Assembly: GCF_003426775.1 (NCBI RefSeq)
Contig: NZ_QJUG01000004.1
Coordinates: 1 to 64,000, forward strand
Direction of reading: 5' to 3'
DNA length: 64,000 bases
From: Allorhizocola rhizosphaerae
Lineage (GTDB): Bacteria; Actinomycetota; Actinomycetes; Mycobacteriales; Micromonosporaceae
Shown: piece after piece, positions 49,471 through 58,357 of the stretch
Layout of the letters: every line of letters starts with the position of its first letter
Numbering within the stretch: position 1 is the first letter of the stretch
Notes under the pieces: generated by a model
What the model was told of the DNA's origin: nothing
Databases searched by the model: none
Seen by the model: the letters and a program-made list of their open reading frames with translations, nothing else
Made by a program: the position numbers and the translations under genes

Positions 49471-50718
49471 CTGGCTGTAATAGTCGTGGCTGTGCTGACG
49501 CCATTCGCGTTAGCCTCCCCCGCTCCCGCTGCCCACGGCGGCGGTCAAGGGAACCTCACTGAACATTTCGCCCGGCAGACATTGCCGCCCAATGACGGAT
49601 GGGCGGCATCGGGCGCGGGGACCACGGGCGGCTCGGCCGCCGCCACCATCACGACCGTCCAAACGCGAGACCAGCTCGCGGCCGCGGTGGCCGGCGACTC
49701 GCCAAAAATCGTGCTGGTAAAGGGAGTGATCGAGGGCCCGGCATGTGACGGGCTCGCCGATCCCGCCTACTCGCTGGAGGCTTTCCTGGCCGCGTATGAC
49801 CCCGCGGTCTGGGGCCGGGTCAACCCCAGCGGGCCGCTGGAGGAGGCACGGCTGCGGTCCGTGGCCAACCAGAAGGCGCTCACCGAAATCAAGGTCGGTC
49901 CAAACACGACGATCGTCGGCGCCCGCGGGGCCACGCTCAAGCGGCTCACGCTGATGATCGACCGTGCGCCGAATGTCATCGTGCGCAACCTGAACCTGCA
50001 GGACGCGGCCGACTGCTTCCCGCGGTGGAGCCCGACCGACGGGTCCACGGGCAACTGGAACTCCGAGTACGACCTGATCTCGGTGCGCCGGTCCACCAAC
50101 GTGTGGATCGACCACTGCACGTTCAGCGACGGTGACAACCCGGACTCCAACCAGCCGGTCCACTTCGGACGGCCGTATCAGGTGCACGACGGCGCGCTGG
50201 ACATCACGCACACGGCCAACCTGGTGACGGTGTCGTGGAACGTGTTCACCAACCACGACAAGACCATGCTGATCGGGTCCAGTGACACGGTCGGCCCGGA
50301 CGTGGGCCTGCTCAACGTCACGTTGCACCACAACGTGTTCGACGGAGTCGGCCAGCGCATCCCCCGCGTGCGGTTCGGCAAGGTGGACCTCTACAACAAC
50401 TACTACAAGCTCCGTGAGCCGTTCGACTACGCCGTCGGCGTGGGCATCCAATCGGCGGTCTACATGGAGAACAACTACTTCCGGCTCGCGGAGGACGTGC
50501 CAACGGACACGATCCTGCGTGACTGGAAGGGCACGACGTTGACGGAGATCGGCTCGCGGGTCAACGGCCAACCGGTCAGCCTGCTCGACGCGTACAACGC
50601 CACGCACGACCCCGACTTCGGGTCCGACGCCGGGTGGACCCCGGTGTTGCGGGCACACGCCCCGCACCCGACGGTGGTCGTGCCGATCCTGACCAGATTC
50701 CTGGCGGGAGCGCATTGA
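49462..50718 (+). CDS. Secreted PL1 pectate lyase
   Basis: A 418-residue secreted polysaccharide lyase family 1 enzyme; it cuts polygalacturonate by Ca2+-dependent beta-elimination. Signal peptide MRNLAVIVVAVLTPFALASPAPA. Unlike its four neighbours it has no N-terminal binding domain. PL1 parallel-beta-helix motifs: NVWIDHCTFSDGDN, a Ca2+-site-like HFGRPYQVHDGALDI, VTVSWNVFTNHDKTMLIGSSD and the catalytic Arg region GQRIPRVRFG. Length and the two long insertions resemble Bacillus PelB-type lyases. First gene of the array, downstream of the uronate operon. It probably provides the main endo-activity. Confidence 0.92.
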   Translation: MRNLAVIVVAVLTPFALASPAPAAHGGGQGNLTEHFARQTLPPNDGWAASGAGTTGGSAAATITTVQTRDQLAAAVAGDSPKIVLVKGVIEGPACDGLADPAYSLEAFLAAYDPAVWGRVNPSGPLEEARLRSVANQKALTEIKVGPNTTIVGARGATLKRLTLMIDRAPNVIVRNLNLQDAADCFPRWSPTDGSTGNWNSEYDLISVRRSTNVWIDHCTFSDGDNPDSNQPVHFGRPYQVHDGALDITHTANLVTVSWNVFTNHDKTMLIGSSDTVGPDVGLLNVTLHHNVFDGVGQRIPRVRFGKVDLYNNYYKLREPFDYAVGVGIQSAVYMENNYFRLAEDVPTDTILRDWKGTTLTEIGSRVNGQPVSLLDAYNATHDPDFGSDAGWTPVLRAHAPHPTVVVPILTRFLAGAH

Positions 50719-50733
50719 TACGGAGGTAACCGC

Positions 50734-51228
50734 ATGAATGCGAGGCTGTCCATCGCTGCGGTAGCAGCGACCGCCCTGGTCAGCATCGGGTTCCTACTCA
50801 GCGGCGCGCACGCGGTCACGCCGTTCTCAGACGACTTCGAGGACGGCAACACCAGCGGATGGTCCCAGTCCGGTGGTCAGTGGTCCGTGGTCGCCGAGTC
50901 ATGGCTGACACCGACTGTCCGGCTGTTCGCCGGGAGCTCCGGTTGGATCAGCTACACGGTCGAGGCCCGCGTCAAGCCGACCGCCCTCACCGGCGTCGGC
51001 TCTTTCGCGGGCATCGCCGCACGTGCCGCTCTCGGCAGCAACAGCGCGATCGCCTCGGGCCGCAGGGGCGTCCTCACCGACCAGGCCACTGCCCAGTTCG
51101 ACGATGCGAAGGTCACGGACACGGCCGACCCCGGACCCACGACTCTGACAGCCCCGCCCGACACGGCGCCCGCGGGGCCAACCTCGACGGCCGGCTCGAC
51201 CCCGCACGGCGGTGCCGGCCGCGACTGA
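50734..51228 (+). CDS. Secreted binding-domain-only paralogue of the pectate lyases (internally deleted)
   Basis: A 164-residue secreted protein. Signal peptide to SGAHA, then PFSDDFEDGNTSGWSQSGGQWSV, which matches the N-terminal lectin-like domain of the following lyases (FSDNFDDGNANGWTRSGG). Compared with them, about 60 residues from the middle of that domain are missing (from ARAALGSNS directly to ASGRRGVLTDQATAQFDDAKVTD), and the PL1 domain is absent; a Pro/Thr tail ends the protein. GGAGG precedes the ATG. It may be a decaying duplicate, or a free carbohydrate-binding remnant. The frame is intact. Confidence 0.7.
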   Translation: MNARLSIAAVAATALVSIGFLLSGAHAVTPFSDDFEDGNTSGWSQSGGQWSVVAESWLTPTVRLFAGSSGWISYTVEARVKPTALTGVGSFAGIAARAALGSNSAIASGRRGVLTDQATAQFDDAKVTDTADPGPTTLTAPPDTAPAGPTSTAGSTPHGGAGRD

Positions 51229-51268
51229 CGTTCAGCAATCCCTTCCTACGTCCCAAGAGAAGGTACGC

Positions 51269-52819
51269 ATGAAACTCAAACTCACCCTAGCCACGGCGAC
51301 CTCGGCGGCGGTTGTCGCCGCGATGGTCGTTGTGATGAGCTCGGGCGCGAACGCGGCAACGCTGTTCTCGGACAACTTCGACGACGGGAATGCCAACGGC
51401 TGGACCAGGTCCGGCGGTTCGTGGTCGGTGATGTCCGGAGCCTACGCGCAGACCGGCACGAGCTCGGACGCCAAGGCCCAGGCGGGCTCCACGACCTGGA
51501 CCACGCAATCAGTGACGGCCCGGGTGCGGCCGACATCGTTCGGCACGAATTCCTCTCGTGCCGTGGGTGTCGTGGCGCGGGCGCAGAGCTCGTCGAACTA
51601 CTACTCGCTCGTGCTGACCCCGGGCGGCGCCCAGCTGCGCCGCGGCGCGACGGTGCTCGCGTCCGCATCGTTGGCCGTGTCGACGGGTACCTGGTACACG
51701 TTGACGCTCAATGCCGGCTCATCGACATTGACGGGCCTGGTCAACGGAGTGCAGGTGGTCAACGCGACCGACAGCAGCTACGCGTCGGGCAGGGTCGGGT
51801 TCGTCAGCACGTACGCCGCAGCGACGTTCGATGATCTGGTGGTCACCGACGCGCCCGGCACGACCCCGACCGGTTCGCCGTCGCCGTCCACGTCCAGCAG
51901 CCCACCGGCACCCGGCACGTGCAACACATCCGGCACGGCCGACGGCCACGCGACCGGCACGACCGGTGGCGCGGGCGGCCCGAAGGTCGAGGTCGACACG
52001 GCCGGCGAGCTGATCAGCGCGATCGGCCAGTCCGGCCCGCTGCAGATCTGCGTGCGCGGCATGATCACACTCCCGGCCGGGATGTATGACGTGACGTCGC
52101 ACAAGACGATCGTCGGCATCGGCGACAACTCCGGTATCACGGGCGGCGGGTTCAACATCGGCCTGCCGATCAGCGACGTGACCACGCCGCCGGCCAACGC
52201 GGTACACAACGTCATCATCCGCAACCTGATATTCCGCAACGCTTCCGACGACTCGATCAACGTGCAGATGTTCTCCCACCACATCTGGATCGACCACAAC
52301 GACCTTGCCTCGGGCTACGACGGCCTGATCGACATCAAGCGGGGATCGACCAACGTCACGGTCTCCTGGAACCACCTGCACAACCACACCAAGACGATGC
52401 TGCTTGGCCACGACGACAACAACGGTGCGCAGGACACCGGCCGGCTCAAGGTGACCTACCACCACAATTGGCACAACCGGACCCCGCAGCGCAACCCGCG
52501 GGTGCGCTACGGCGAACCCGTGCACATCTACAACAGTTACTTCGTCTACAACACCGACACCGGGCCCGCCTGCCAGGTTTACTCCGGCTGCGTGGTTGAG
52601 GGCAACTACTTCGAGGACGTCGAGGAGCCCGTGACCAACACCTACTCCGGACCGGCGGGGCGTTGCGTGGCACGCAACAACGTCTTCGTCGGCGAGTCCG
52701 GCACGCCGGAGTGCTCCGGCACGGTGCAGGAGCCCTCGACGTACTACTCGTACAGATTGGACGATCCCAACCAGGTGAAGGCGATCGTCATGGCCGGAGC
52801 AGGGGTGGGCAGGATATGA
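51269..52819 (+). CDS. Secreted two-domain PL1 pectate lyase, paralogue 2
   Basis: A 516-residue secreted lyase. Signal peptide MKLKLTLATATSAAVVAAMV... ending SGANA; lectin-like sandwich domain (about 31-195: LFSDNFDDGNANGWTRSGG to ATFDDLVVTD); Pro/Ser linker (about 196-222); PL1 domain (about 223-516) with HHIWIDHNDLASGYDG, VTVSWNHLHNHTKTMLLGHDD and PQRNPRVRYG (catalytic Arg). AGAAGG is six bases before the ATG. The stop overlaps the next start (ATGA). The C-terminus AGAGVGRI recurs in the paralogues. Confidence 0.92.
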   Translation: MKLKLTLATATSAAVVAAMVVVMSSGANAATLFSDNFDDGNANGWTRSGGSWSVMSGAYAQTGTSSDAKAQAGSTTWTTQSVTARVRPTSFGTNSSRAVGVVARAQSSSNYYSLVLTPGGAQLRRGATVLASASLAVSTGTWYTLTLNAGSSTLTGLVNGVQVVNATDSSYASGRVGFVSTYAAATFDDLVVTDAPGTTPTGSPSPSTSSSPPAPGTCNTSGTADGHATGTTGGAGGPKVEVDTAGELISAIGQSGPLQICVRGMITLPAGMYDVTSHKTIVGIGDNSGITGGGFNIGLPISDVTTPPANAVHNVIIRNLIFRNASDDSINVQMFSHHIWIDHNDLASGYDGLIDIKRGSTNVTVSWNHLHNHTKTMLLGHDDNNGAQDTGRLKVTYHHNWHNRTPQRNPRVRYGEPVHIYNSYFVYNTDTGPACQVYSGCVVEGNYFEDVEEPVTNTYSGPAGRCVARNNVFVGESGTPECSGTVQEPSTYYSYRLDDPNQVKAIVMAGAGVGRI

Positions 52820-54414
52820 GAGCCAAAGTCATCGTCGCCGTCACCACGGCCGTCGTCACCGCGACGGCCCTGTGGATGGGCACGGCCAACGCGGCAACGC
52901 TGTTCAGCGACGACTTCAACGACGGCAACGCCGACGGCTGGACCAGGTCCGGCGGCACGTGGGTCGTTTCGTCGGGTGCCTACACGCAGACCGGCACGGG
53001 TTCGGACGCCAAGGCCCAGGCGGGCTCCACGTCATGGACCGCGCAATCGGTCACGGCCCGGGTGCGGCCCACCGCGTGGGGCTCCAACTCCAACCGCGCG
53101 GTCGGCGTCGCGGCGCGAGCCACGGGCCTGTCCACCTTCTACTCGCTCGTGCTCACCCAGAGCGCGGTGCAGATCCGGCGGGGGACAACGGTTTTGACCT
53201 CGGCGTCGTTCTCCGTGTCGACCGGCACGTGGTACACCTTGAAACTCAACGCGAGCGGCCAAGGGCTGACCGGTTTCGTGAACGGCGGCCAGGTGCTGTC
53301 CACTGTGGACGGCGCGCTGGCGTCCGGCCGGGCCGGGTTCGTGGCCGGCTACGCGGCGGCCCAGTTCGACGACATCCTGGTGACGGATGAGGCCGGGCCC
53401 AGCCCGTCGCCCAGCGCGTCCTCGCCGAACCCGTCGCCGTCGGTGTCCCCGTCCGGCTCACCGTCGCCTACCCCGTCGGTGTCCATCCCGCCGATGCCCA
53501 ATGTGGCCGACGGCTACGCCGGCGTCAACGCGTGGGGCCAGAACGGGACATCGGGCGGCGCCGGAGGGTCCACTGTGGACGTCAACAGCGCGTCGGCGTT
53601 CCTGTCGGCGATCGCCAACCCCAACCCGCTCGTCATCCGGGTCAACGGGATGATCTCGCTGCCCGGACCCATGCACGACGTGACGTCGCACAAGACCATC
53701 ATCGGGGTCGGGGCCAACTCCGGTCTCACGGGTGGCGGGCTCAACATCGGCCTGCCGCTGAGCGACAGCATCACCTCGCCGCCGGCCAACGCGGTGCGCA
53801 ACGTCATCGTCCGGAACCTGAATATCACCAACTGCCCGGACGACTGCATCAATGTGCAGATGTTCTCGCACCACATTTGGATCGATCACAACCAGCTGGG
53901 CAACCAGAACGACGGCGCGCTCGACGTCAAGCGCGGATCGAGCTATGTGACCATTTCGTGGAACCGGTTCGCCAACAGCGACAAGAACATGCTGCTGGGT
54001 CACGACGATTCCAACGACGCGCAGGACGTCGGCCGGCTGAAGGTCACCTATCACCACAACTTCCTCGACGGCTCCAATCAGCGCAACCCACGGGTGCGCT
54101 TCGGCGAGCCGGTGCACATCTACAACAACTACTACCTCCACATCACCGGCTATGGCGCGGCCTCGCAGATGAACGCCTGCCTCGTCGTGGAGAACAACTA
54201 CTTCGACGACGTGGAGAAGCCCACGCGCAACGATGTCGGCGGCACCGCCGGGCGGATCGAGGCGCGCGGAAACATCAATGTGAATACCGAGGATCCGATC
54301 GTCACCGCCGGCTCGTGCACCTCCCAGCCGAGGGACTACTACTCCTACACGCTGGACCCGGCCGCGAACATTCCGGCCCTCGTGAGCGCCGGGGCGGGGG
54401 TGGGCAAGATATGA
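52816..54414 (+). CDS. Secreted two-domain PL1 pectate lyase, paralogue 3
   Basis: A 532-residue secreted lyase of the same plan: signal peptide to GTANA, sandwich domain (LFSDDFNDGNADGWTRSGG to AQFDDILVTD), a longer Ser/Pro linker (about 200-240), and PL1 domain with HHIWIDHNQLGNQNDG, VTISWNRFANSDKNMLLGHDD and NQRNPRVRFG. It begins with an ATG overlapping the previous stop and ends with GAGVGKI. Closest in its catalytic region to paralogue 2 (VTSHKTIIGVGANSGLTGGGLNIGLP). Confidence 0.92.
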   Translation: MRAKVIVAVTTAVVTATALWMGTANAATLFSDDFNDGNADGWTRSGGTWVVSSGAYTQTGTGSDAKAQAGSTSWTAQSVTARVRPTAWGSNSNRAVGVAARATGLSTFYSLVLTQSAVQIRRGTTVLTSASFSVSTGTWYTLKLNASGQGLTGFVNGGQVLSTVDGALASGRAGFVAGYAAAQFDDILVTDEAGPSPSPSASSPNPSPSVSPSGSPSPTPSVSIPPMPNVADGYAGVNAWGQNGTSGGAGGSTVDVNSASAFLSAIANPNPLVIRVNGMISLPGPMHDVTSHKTIIGVGANSGLTGGGLNIGLPLSDSITSPPANAVRNVIVRNLNITNCPDDCINVQMFSHHIWIDHNQLGNQNDGALDVKRGSSYVTISWNRFANSDKNMLLGHDDSNDAQDVGRLKVTYHHNFLDGSNQRNPRVRFGEPVHIYNNYYLHITGYGAASQMNACLVVENNYFDDVEKPTRNDVGGTAGRIEARGNINVNTEDPIVTAGSCTSQPRDYYSYTLDPAANIPALVSAGAGVGKI

Positions 54415-55919
54415 ACCGAAAAGCCCTTATCGCTGCCGCGGCCGCCGTGGTCACCGCTGTCGGGTTATTTGTCGGTACCGCTAACGCCGCAACGCTGATC
54501 GAAGACAACTTCAACGACGGCAACGCGTCCGGATGGACCACGTCGGGCGGCTCGTGGTCGGTGGCGGCCGGGGCCTACGAGCAGACGGGCACCGGCTCGG
54601 ATGCCAAGGCCCTGGCCGGATCGACGTCGTGGACCAACTATTCGGTGCAGGCACGGGTGCGGCCCAACGCTTTCGGGTCCAACTCGGCGCGTGCGGTCGG
54701 GGTCTCGGCGCGGGCACAGAGCCTGTCGAACTTCTACTCGTTCGTGCTCACTCCATCGGGGGCACAACTGCGCCGGGGCACCACGGTGCTCGCATCGGCG
54801 TCGCTGAGCGTGTCGGCCGGCACGTGGTACACGTTGAGCCTCAACGTGTCCGGGCCCTCGCTCAGCGGGTCGGTCAACGGGACGCAGGTCGTGTCCACTT
54901 CGGACTCTACCTACGCCAACGGGCGCGCCGGGTTCCACTCCAGCTACGGCAGCGCGAGTTTCGACGATATCGTGGTGTTCACCGGCACGGCGCCCTCGCC
55001 AACGGCAACGTCGTCGCCGACACCGACCGGCTCACCGATCCCGGAGCCGCCGGCCGGACAGCCGGACGGGTTCGCGATCGGCACCACGGGCGGCGCCGGC
55101 GGGCCGACCGTCACCGTCACGAACGCCGCGCAGCTGGCCGACTACGCGGGGCGCGCCGGGCCGTACAACATCATGGTTTCAGGCACCATCTCCACGTCCG
55201 ACATGATTACCGTGGTGGCCAACAAGAGCATCATCGGTGTCGGGTCGACCGCGCACATCACCGGCGGCGGGCTGCAGATGGGTTCGACCACGCGGCCGGG
55301 CCACAACGTGATCATCCGGAACATCAAGTTCAGCAACGCGTCGGACGACTCGATCAGCGTGACCAACGGCGCGCGCGGGGTGTGGATCGACCACAACGAG
55401 TTCCTGCCTGGATCGGACGGGTCGCTGGACATCAAGCGCCAATCGACCAACGTCACCGTCTCATGGAACGTCTTCCACGGCACCGACAAGTCGATGCTGC
55501 TCGGGCACTCCGACACGGCCACGGTCGACGTCGGGTACCTGAAGGTGACCTACCACCACAACTACTTCAACGGCTCCAACCAGCGGCACCCGCGGGCACG
55601 CTTCGGCGACCCCGTGCACGTGTACAACAACTACTACCGCAACATCGGCCTGTACGGCATCGCGTCCACACAGAACGCGGGCGTGCTCGTGGAGGGCAAC
55701 TACTTCGAGAACGCGCAGACGCAATCGTGCTGGTCGGCCACGCCGTATGGCGACTCCGACATCCCGGGGCGGCTGGTGCAGCGCAACAACATTTTCGTCA
55801 ATTCCGGCCCGTGTGAGGTCAACGGCAGCGTGGCACCCATACCGTACGGCTACACGCTCACCCCGACCTCGTCCGTGCCGTCCGTCGTGACCTCGGGAGC
55901 GGGAGTGGGGAAGATATGA
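54411..55919 (+). CDS. Secreted two-domain PL1 pectate lyase, paralogue 4
   Basis: A 502-residue secreted lyase: signal peptide to GTANA, sandwich domain (LIEDNFNDGNASGWTTSGG to SFDDIVVFTG), short linker, and PL1 domain with GVWIDHNEFLPGSDG, VTVSWNVFHGTDKSMLLGHSD and NQRHPRARFG. The PL1 part groups with paralogue 5 (PPAGQPDGFA.GTTGGAGGPTV). Leu19 in the signal peptide is a TTA codon (54465-54467), a possible bldA-type control point. ATGA overlaps on both sides. Confidence 0.92.
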   Translation: MNRKALIAAAAAVVTAVGLFVGTANAATLIEDNFNDGNASGWTTSGGSWSVAAGAYEQTGTGSDAKALAGSTSWTNYSVQARVRPNAFGSNSARAVGVSARAQSLSNFYSFVLTPSGAQLRRGTTVLASASLSVSAGTWYTLSLNVSGPSLSGSVNGTQVVSTSDSTYANGRAGFHSSYGSASFDDIVVFTGTAPSPTATSSPTPTGSPIPEPPAGQPDGFAIGTTGGAGGPTVTVTNAAQLADYAGRAGPYNIMVSGTISTSDMITVVANKSIIGVGSTAHITGGGLQMGSTTRPGHNVIIRNIKFSNASDDSISVTNGARGVWIDHNEFLPGSDGSLDIKRQSTNVTVSWNVFHGTDKSMLLGHSDTATVDVGYLKVTYHHNYFNGSNQRHPRARFGDPVHVYNNYYRNIGLYGIASTQNAGVLVEGNYFENAQTQSCWSATPYGDSDIPGRLVQRNNIFVNSGPCEVNGSVAPIPYGYTLTPTSSVPSVVTSGAGVGKI

Positions 55920-57517
55920 GCGAGGGCTTGCCCCGAGTGAATCGGCAGGCGCGCACCGCGCAGCGCAGCGCAGGGATGCCATTGAGGGTCCTTGCCGCCA
56001 TCGCATCGGCGGCGGCGGTGCTGGTGGTGGCCACACTTGCGAGTGTGGCCACCGCGGCCCCGCTTTTCGCCGACAACTTCGACGACGGCAATGCCAACGG
56101 CTGGACGACGTCGGGTGGGTCGTGGTCGGTGTCGTCCGGCGCCTATCAACAGACCGGGACGAGCTCGGATGCGCGGGCTCGGGCCGGGTCGGCCTCGTGG
56201 GCGAACTACACGGTTTCGGTGCGGGTGCGGGCCAACGCGTTCAACGGGTCGAACCGGTTTGTCGCGGTGCTCGCGCGGGCGCAGTCCAACACGAGTTACT
56301 ACTACGTGGCGTTGCGCAGCAACAACACGGTCGAGTTGAAGAAGCTCGTGAACGGGTCGGCCACGACGCTCGTGGCGACGTCGGTCAATGTGTCGATCGG
56401 CACGTGGTACACGTTGACGCTACGTGTTGACGGGTCAACATTGACAAGTCAGGTCAACGGTGGGTCGACATTGACCGCCTCGGACAGTCAATACGCGAGC
56501 GGGCAGATCGGTGTGGCCACGTTCAACGCGAGCGCCACGTTCGACGACGTCAACGTGGAGTCGGGCACGACCCCGCCCTCGCCGTCGGCCTCGCCCTCCG
56601 CTTCGCCCACGTCGTCGCCCAGCCCGTCGCCCTCGGTGTCGCCCACCGGGTCGCCGCAGCCGCCCGCCGGACAGCCCGACGGGTTCGCGGCCGGCACCAC
56701 CGGTGGCGCGGGCGGCCCGACGGTCGTGGTGCGCACGACCAACGAACTGCTCACGGCGATCGACACGATCGGCCCGCTGAACATTCACGTGCAGGGGACC
56801 ATCAACATCACGAGCAAGCAGGGCGTCCGTCCAAACAAGACGATCCTCGGGCTCGGATCCACCGCCACGATCAACGGCGGCGGGTTCGACTTCTATCGTT
56901 CGTACAACGTCATCATCCGCAACCTCACCTTCACGAACGCGGAAGACGACGCGGTCAACGTCGGCCAGAACTCGCACCACATCTGGATCGACCACAACCG
57001 TTTCGTGTCACCGGTCGACGGCGCCATCGACATCGTGCGCGGGTCCGAGTACGTGACCGTGTCGTGGAACCACTTCGACCACACCGACAAGTCGATGCTC
57101 ATCGGCCACTCCGACAGCAACTCGGGTGAGGACACCGGCCACCTGAAGGTGAGCATCCACCACAACTGGTTCGACAACAGCCGGCAACGGCACCCGCGGG
57201 TGCGCTTCGGCGAGCCCGTGCACGTGTACAACAACTACTTCCTGAACAACGAGCTCTACGCGGTCGCGTCGACGATGAACGGTGGCGTGCTCGTGGAGGG
57301 CAACTACTTCCAGAACGTGCCCTTCCCGTGCTACTCGGCCAGCGGCTACGCCGAGAGCGGGCCGGGCCGGCTGGTGCAGCGCAACAACATCTTCACAGGG
57401 TCCGGCGCGTGCGAGGTGAACGGCTCGGTGGCCGCACCACCGTACTCGTACACGCTGACACCGACCGCGAACGTGCCTTCCGTTGTCATGGCGGGGGTTG
57501 GGGTCGGTAAGCTGTGA
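55916..57517 (+). CDS. Secreted two-domain PL1 pectate lyase, paralogue 5
   Basis: A 533-residue secreted lyase. The N-terminus is longer (about 20 residues before the hydrophobic core LRVLAAIASAAAVLVVA), so an ATG at codon 21 (55976) is an alternative start, but the first ATG overlaps the previous stop like the others. Sandwich domain (LFADNFDDGNANGWTTSGG to ATFDDVNVESG) differs in its middle (YYYVALRSNNTVELKKL). PL1 domain: HHIWIDHNRFVSPVDG, VTVSWNHFDHTDKSMLIGHSD, RQRHPRVRFG. Ends GVGVGKL. A hairpin terminator follows. Confidence 0.92.
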   Translation: MSEGLPRVNRQARTAQRSAGMPLRVLAAIASAAAVLVVATLASVATAAPLFADNFDDGNANGWTTSGGSWSVSSGAYQQTGTSSDARARAGSASWANYTVSVRVRANAFNGSNRFVAVLARAQSNTSYYYVALRSNNTVELKKLVNGSATTLVATSVNVSIGTWYTLTLRVDGSTLTSQVNGGSTLTASDSQYASGQIGVATFNASATFDDVNVESGTTPPSPSASPSASPTSSPSPSPSVSPTGSPQPPAGQPDGFAAGTTGGAGGPTVVVRTTNELLTAIDTIGPLNIHVQGTINITSKQGVRPNKTILGLGSTATINGGGFDFYRSYNVIIRNLTFTNAEDDAVNVGQNSHHIWIDHNRFVSPVDGAIDIVRGSEYVTVSWNHFDHTDKSMLIGHSDSNSGEDTGHLKVSIHHNWFDNSRQRHPRVRFGEPVHVYNNYFLNNELYAVASTMNGGVLVEGNYFQNVPFPCYSASGYAESGPGRLVQRNNIFTGSGACEVNGSVAAPPYSYTLTPTANVPSVVMAGVGVGKL

Positions 57518-57525
57518 TTTCTCGT

Positions 57526-57555
57526 GCCGGCCGCACACCGCGCCGTGCGGCCGGC
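57526..57555 (+). terminator. Terminator after the pectate lyase array
   Basis: GCCGGCCGCAC (57526-57536) and GTGCGGCCGGC (57545-57555) form a perfect 11-base stem with an 8-base loop, followed after GCTCTGGA by TTTTT (57564-57568). It starts nine bases after the last lyase stop. Confidence 0.78.
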
Positions 57556-57579
57556 GCTCTGGATTTTTGGGGGTGCCTG

Positions 57580-58320
57580 GTGGAGCTTGAGGTCAACGGG
57601 CGGTCCGTCGCGACGTATGTGGTGGAGGAGCCGCGGCCCTACCTGCATCCGATGAGGACACTGGGTGGGGTGGTGGTGACCGACGTCGAGCCCGAGGACC
57701 ACAAGTGGCACATGGGGCTGTCGCTCGCCGTGCAGGACGTCAACGGCACCAATCTGTGGGGCGGGCGGACCTATGTGCGCGGGCAGGGATACACGTGGCT
57801 CGACGACCACGGCACCATGACGCATGAAGGGTTCGATCACGCCGACGCGGGCCGGATCGTGCAGCGGCTGACGTGGCGCGACAAGGACGGCAAACCTTTG
57901 CTGCACGAACTGCGCACCATCACGGCGTCCGCCGTCGACTCGGCCAGCTGGGCGCTGGAGCTGAAATGGGCGCTGACCGCCCCCGAGCGGGTCGTGTTCG
58001 GCAGCCCGACCACCAACGGGCGGGAGTGGGGCGCGGGCTACGGCGGGTGCTTCTTGCGTATAGCGCCAGGCCCTTCGCCCGTCGTGACCGCGGGCTCGTT
58101 GACCGGCGAGGACGAAGTCAACGGCAGCGACGACCCGTCACTGGAGTGGCGCTCGCCCGAATTCCGGCTGCACATGACGTCCGGCCCGCGCTGGTTCGTG
58201 CGCACGAGCATGTATCCGGGAGTCTGCGCGGCCTGGGCGTTCGACCAGGTGATGGTCATCGAGGCGGGCGACACCTGGGAGGGCGCGTTCCGCCTGGTGG
58301 TCTCGGACGTAAGTTCATGA
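57580..58320 (+). CDS. DUF6807 (PmoA-like) family protein
   Basis: A 246-residue cytoplasmic protein of the DUF6807 family, often found beside Gfo/Idh/MocA dehydrogenases and polysaccharide degradation genes; the reaction is unknown. Features are PRPYLHPMRTLGGVVVTDVEPEDHKWHMGLSLAVQ (here: PYLHPMRTL, EDHKWHMGLS), GGRTYVRGQGYTWLDDHG and NGREWGAGYGGCFLRI. I chose the GTG at 57580, giving MELEVNGRSV; a GTG at 57514 would overlap the last lyase and run through the terminator hairpin. The last five codons come from a sequence that matches one arm of the palindromic repeat at 25443. Confidence 0.78.
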   Translation: MELEVNGRSVATYVVEEPRPYLHPMRTLGGVVVTDVEPEDHKWHMGLSLAVQDVNGTNLWGGRTYVRGQGYTWLDDHGTMTHEGFDHADAGRIVQRLTWRDKDGKPLLHELRTITASAVDSASWALELKWALTAPERVVFGSPTTNGREWGAGYGGCFLRIAPGPSPVVTAGSLTGEDEVNGSDDPSLEWRSPEFRLHMTSGPRWFVRTSMYPGVCAAWAFDQVMVIEAGDTWEGAFRLVVSDVSS

Positions 58321-58326
58321 TCGACG
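58305..58326. repeat. Single-arm copy of the 25443 palindromic repeat
   Basis: GGACGTAAGTTCATGATCG (58305-58323) and the three bases ACG after it match the arm of the 25443-25525 element at 20 of 22 positions. It spans the last codons and stop of the DUF6807 gene. The second arm is missing, so this looks like a degenerated or half copy. Confidence 0.5.
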
Positions 58327-58357
58327 CGCGGGGGGCGGCGGCTGGGGTGGGTGAGGG

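Noticed and set aside
57514-57579. GTG at 57514 as start of the DUF6807 gene
   Set aside because: Although it overlaps the last lyase stop like the array junctions, the extra 22 codons are encoded by the terminator hairpin and do not look like the family N-terminus.
49510-57906. Long antisense open frames opposite the pectate lyase genes
   Set aside because: They mirror the codon bias of the real genes, lack starts with ribosome sites and show no domains.
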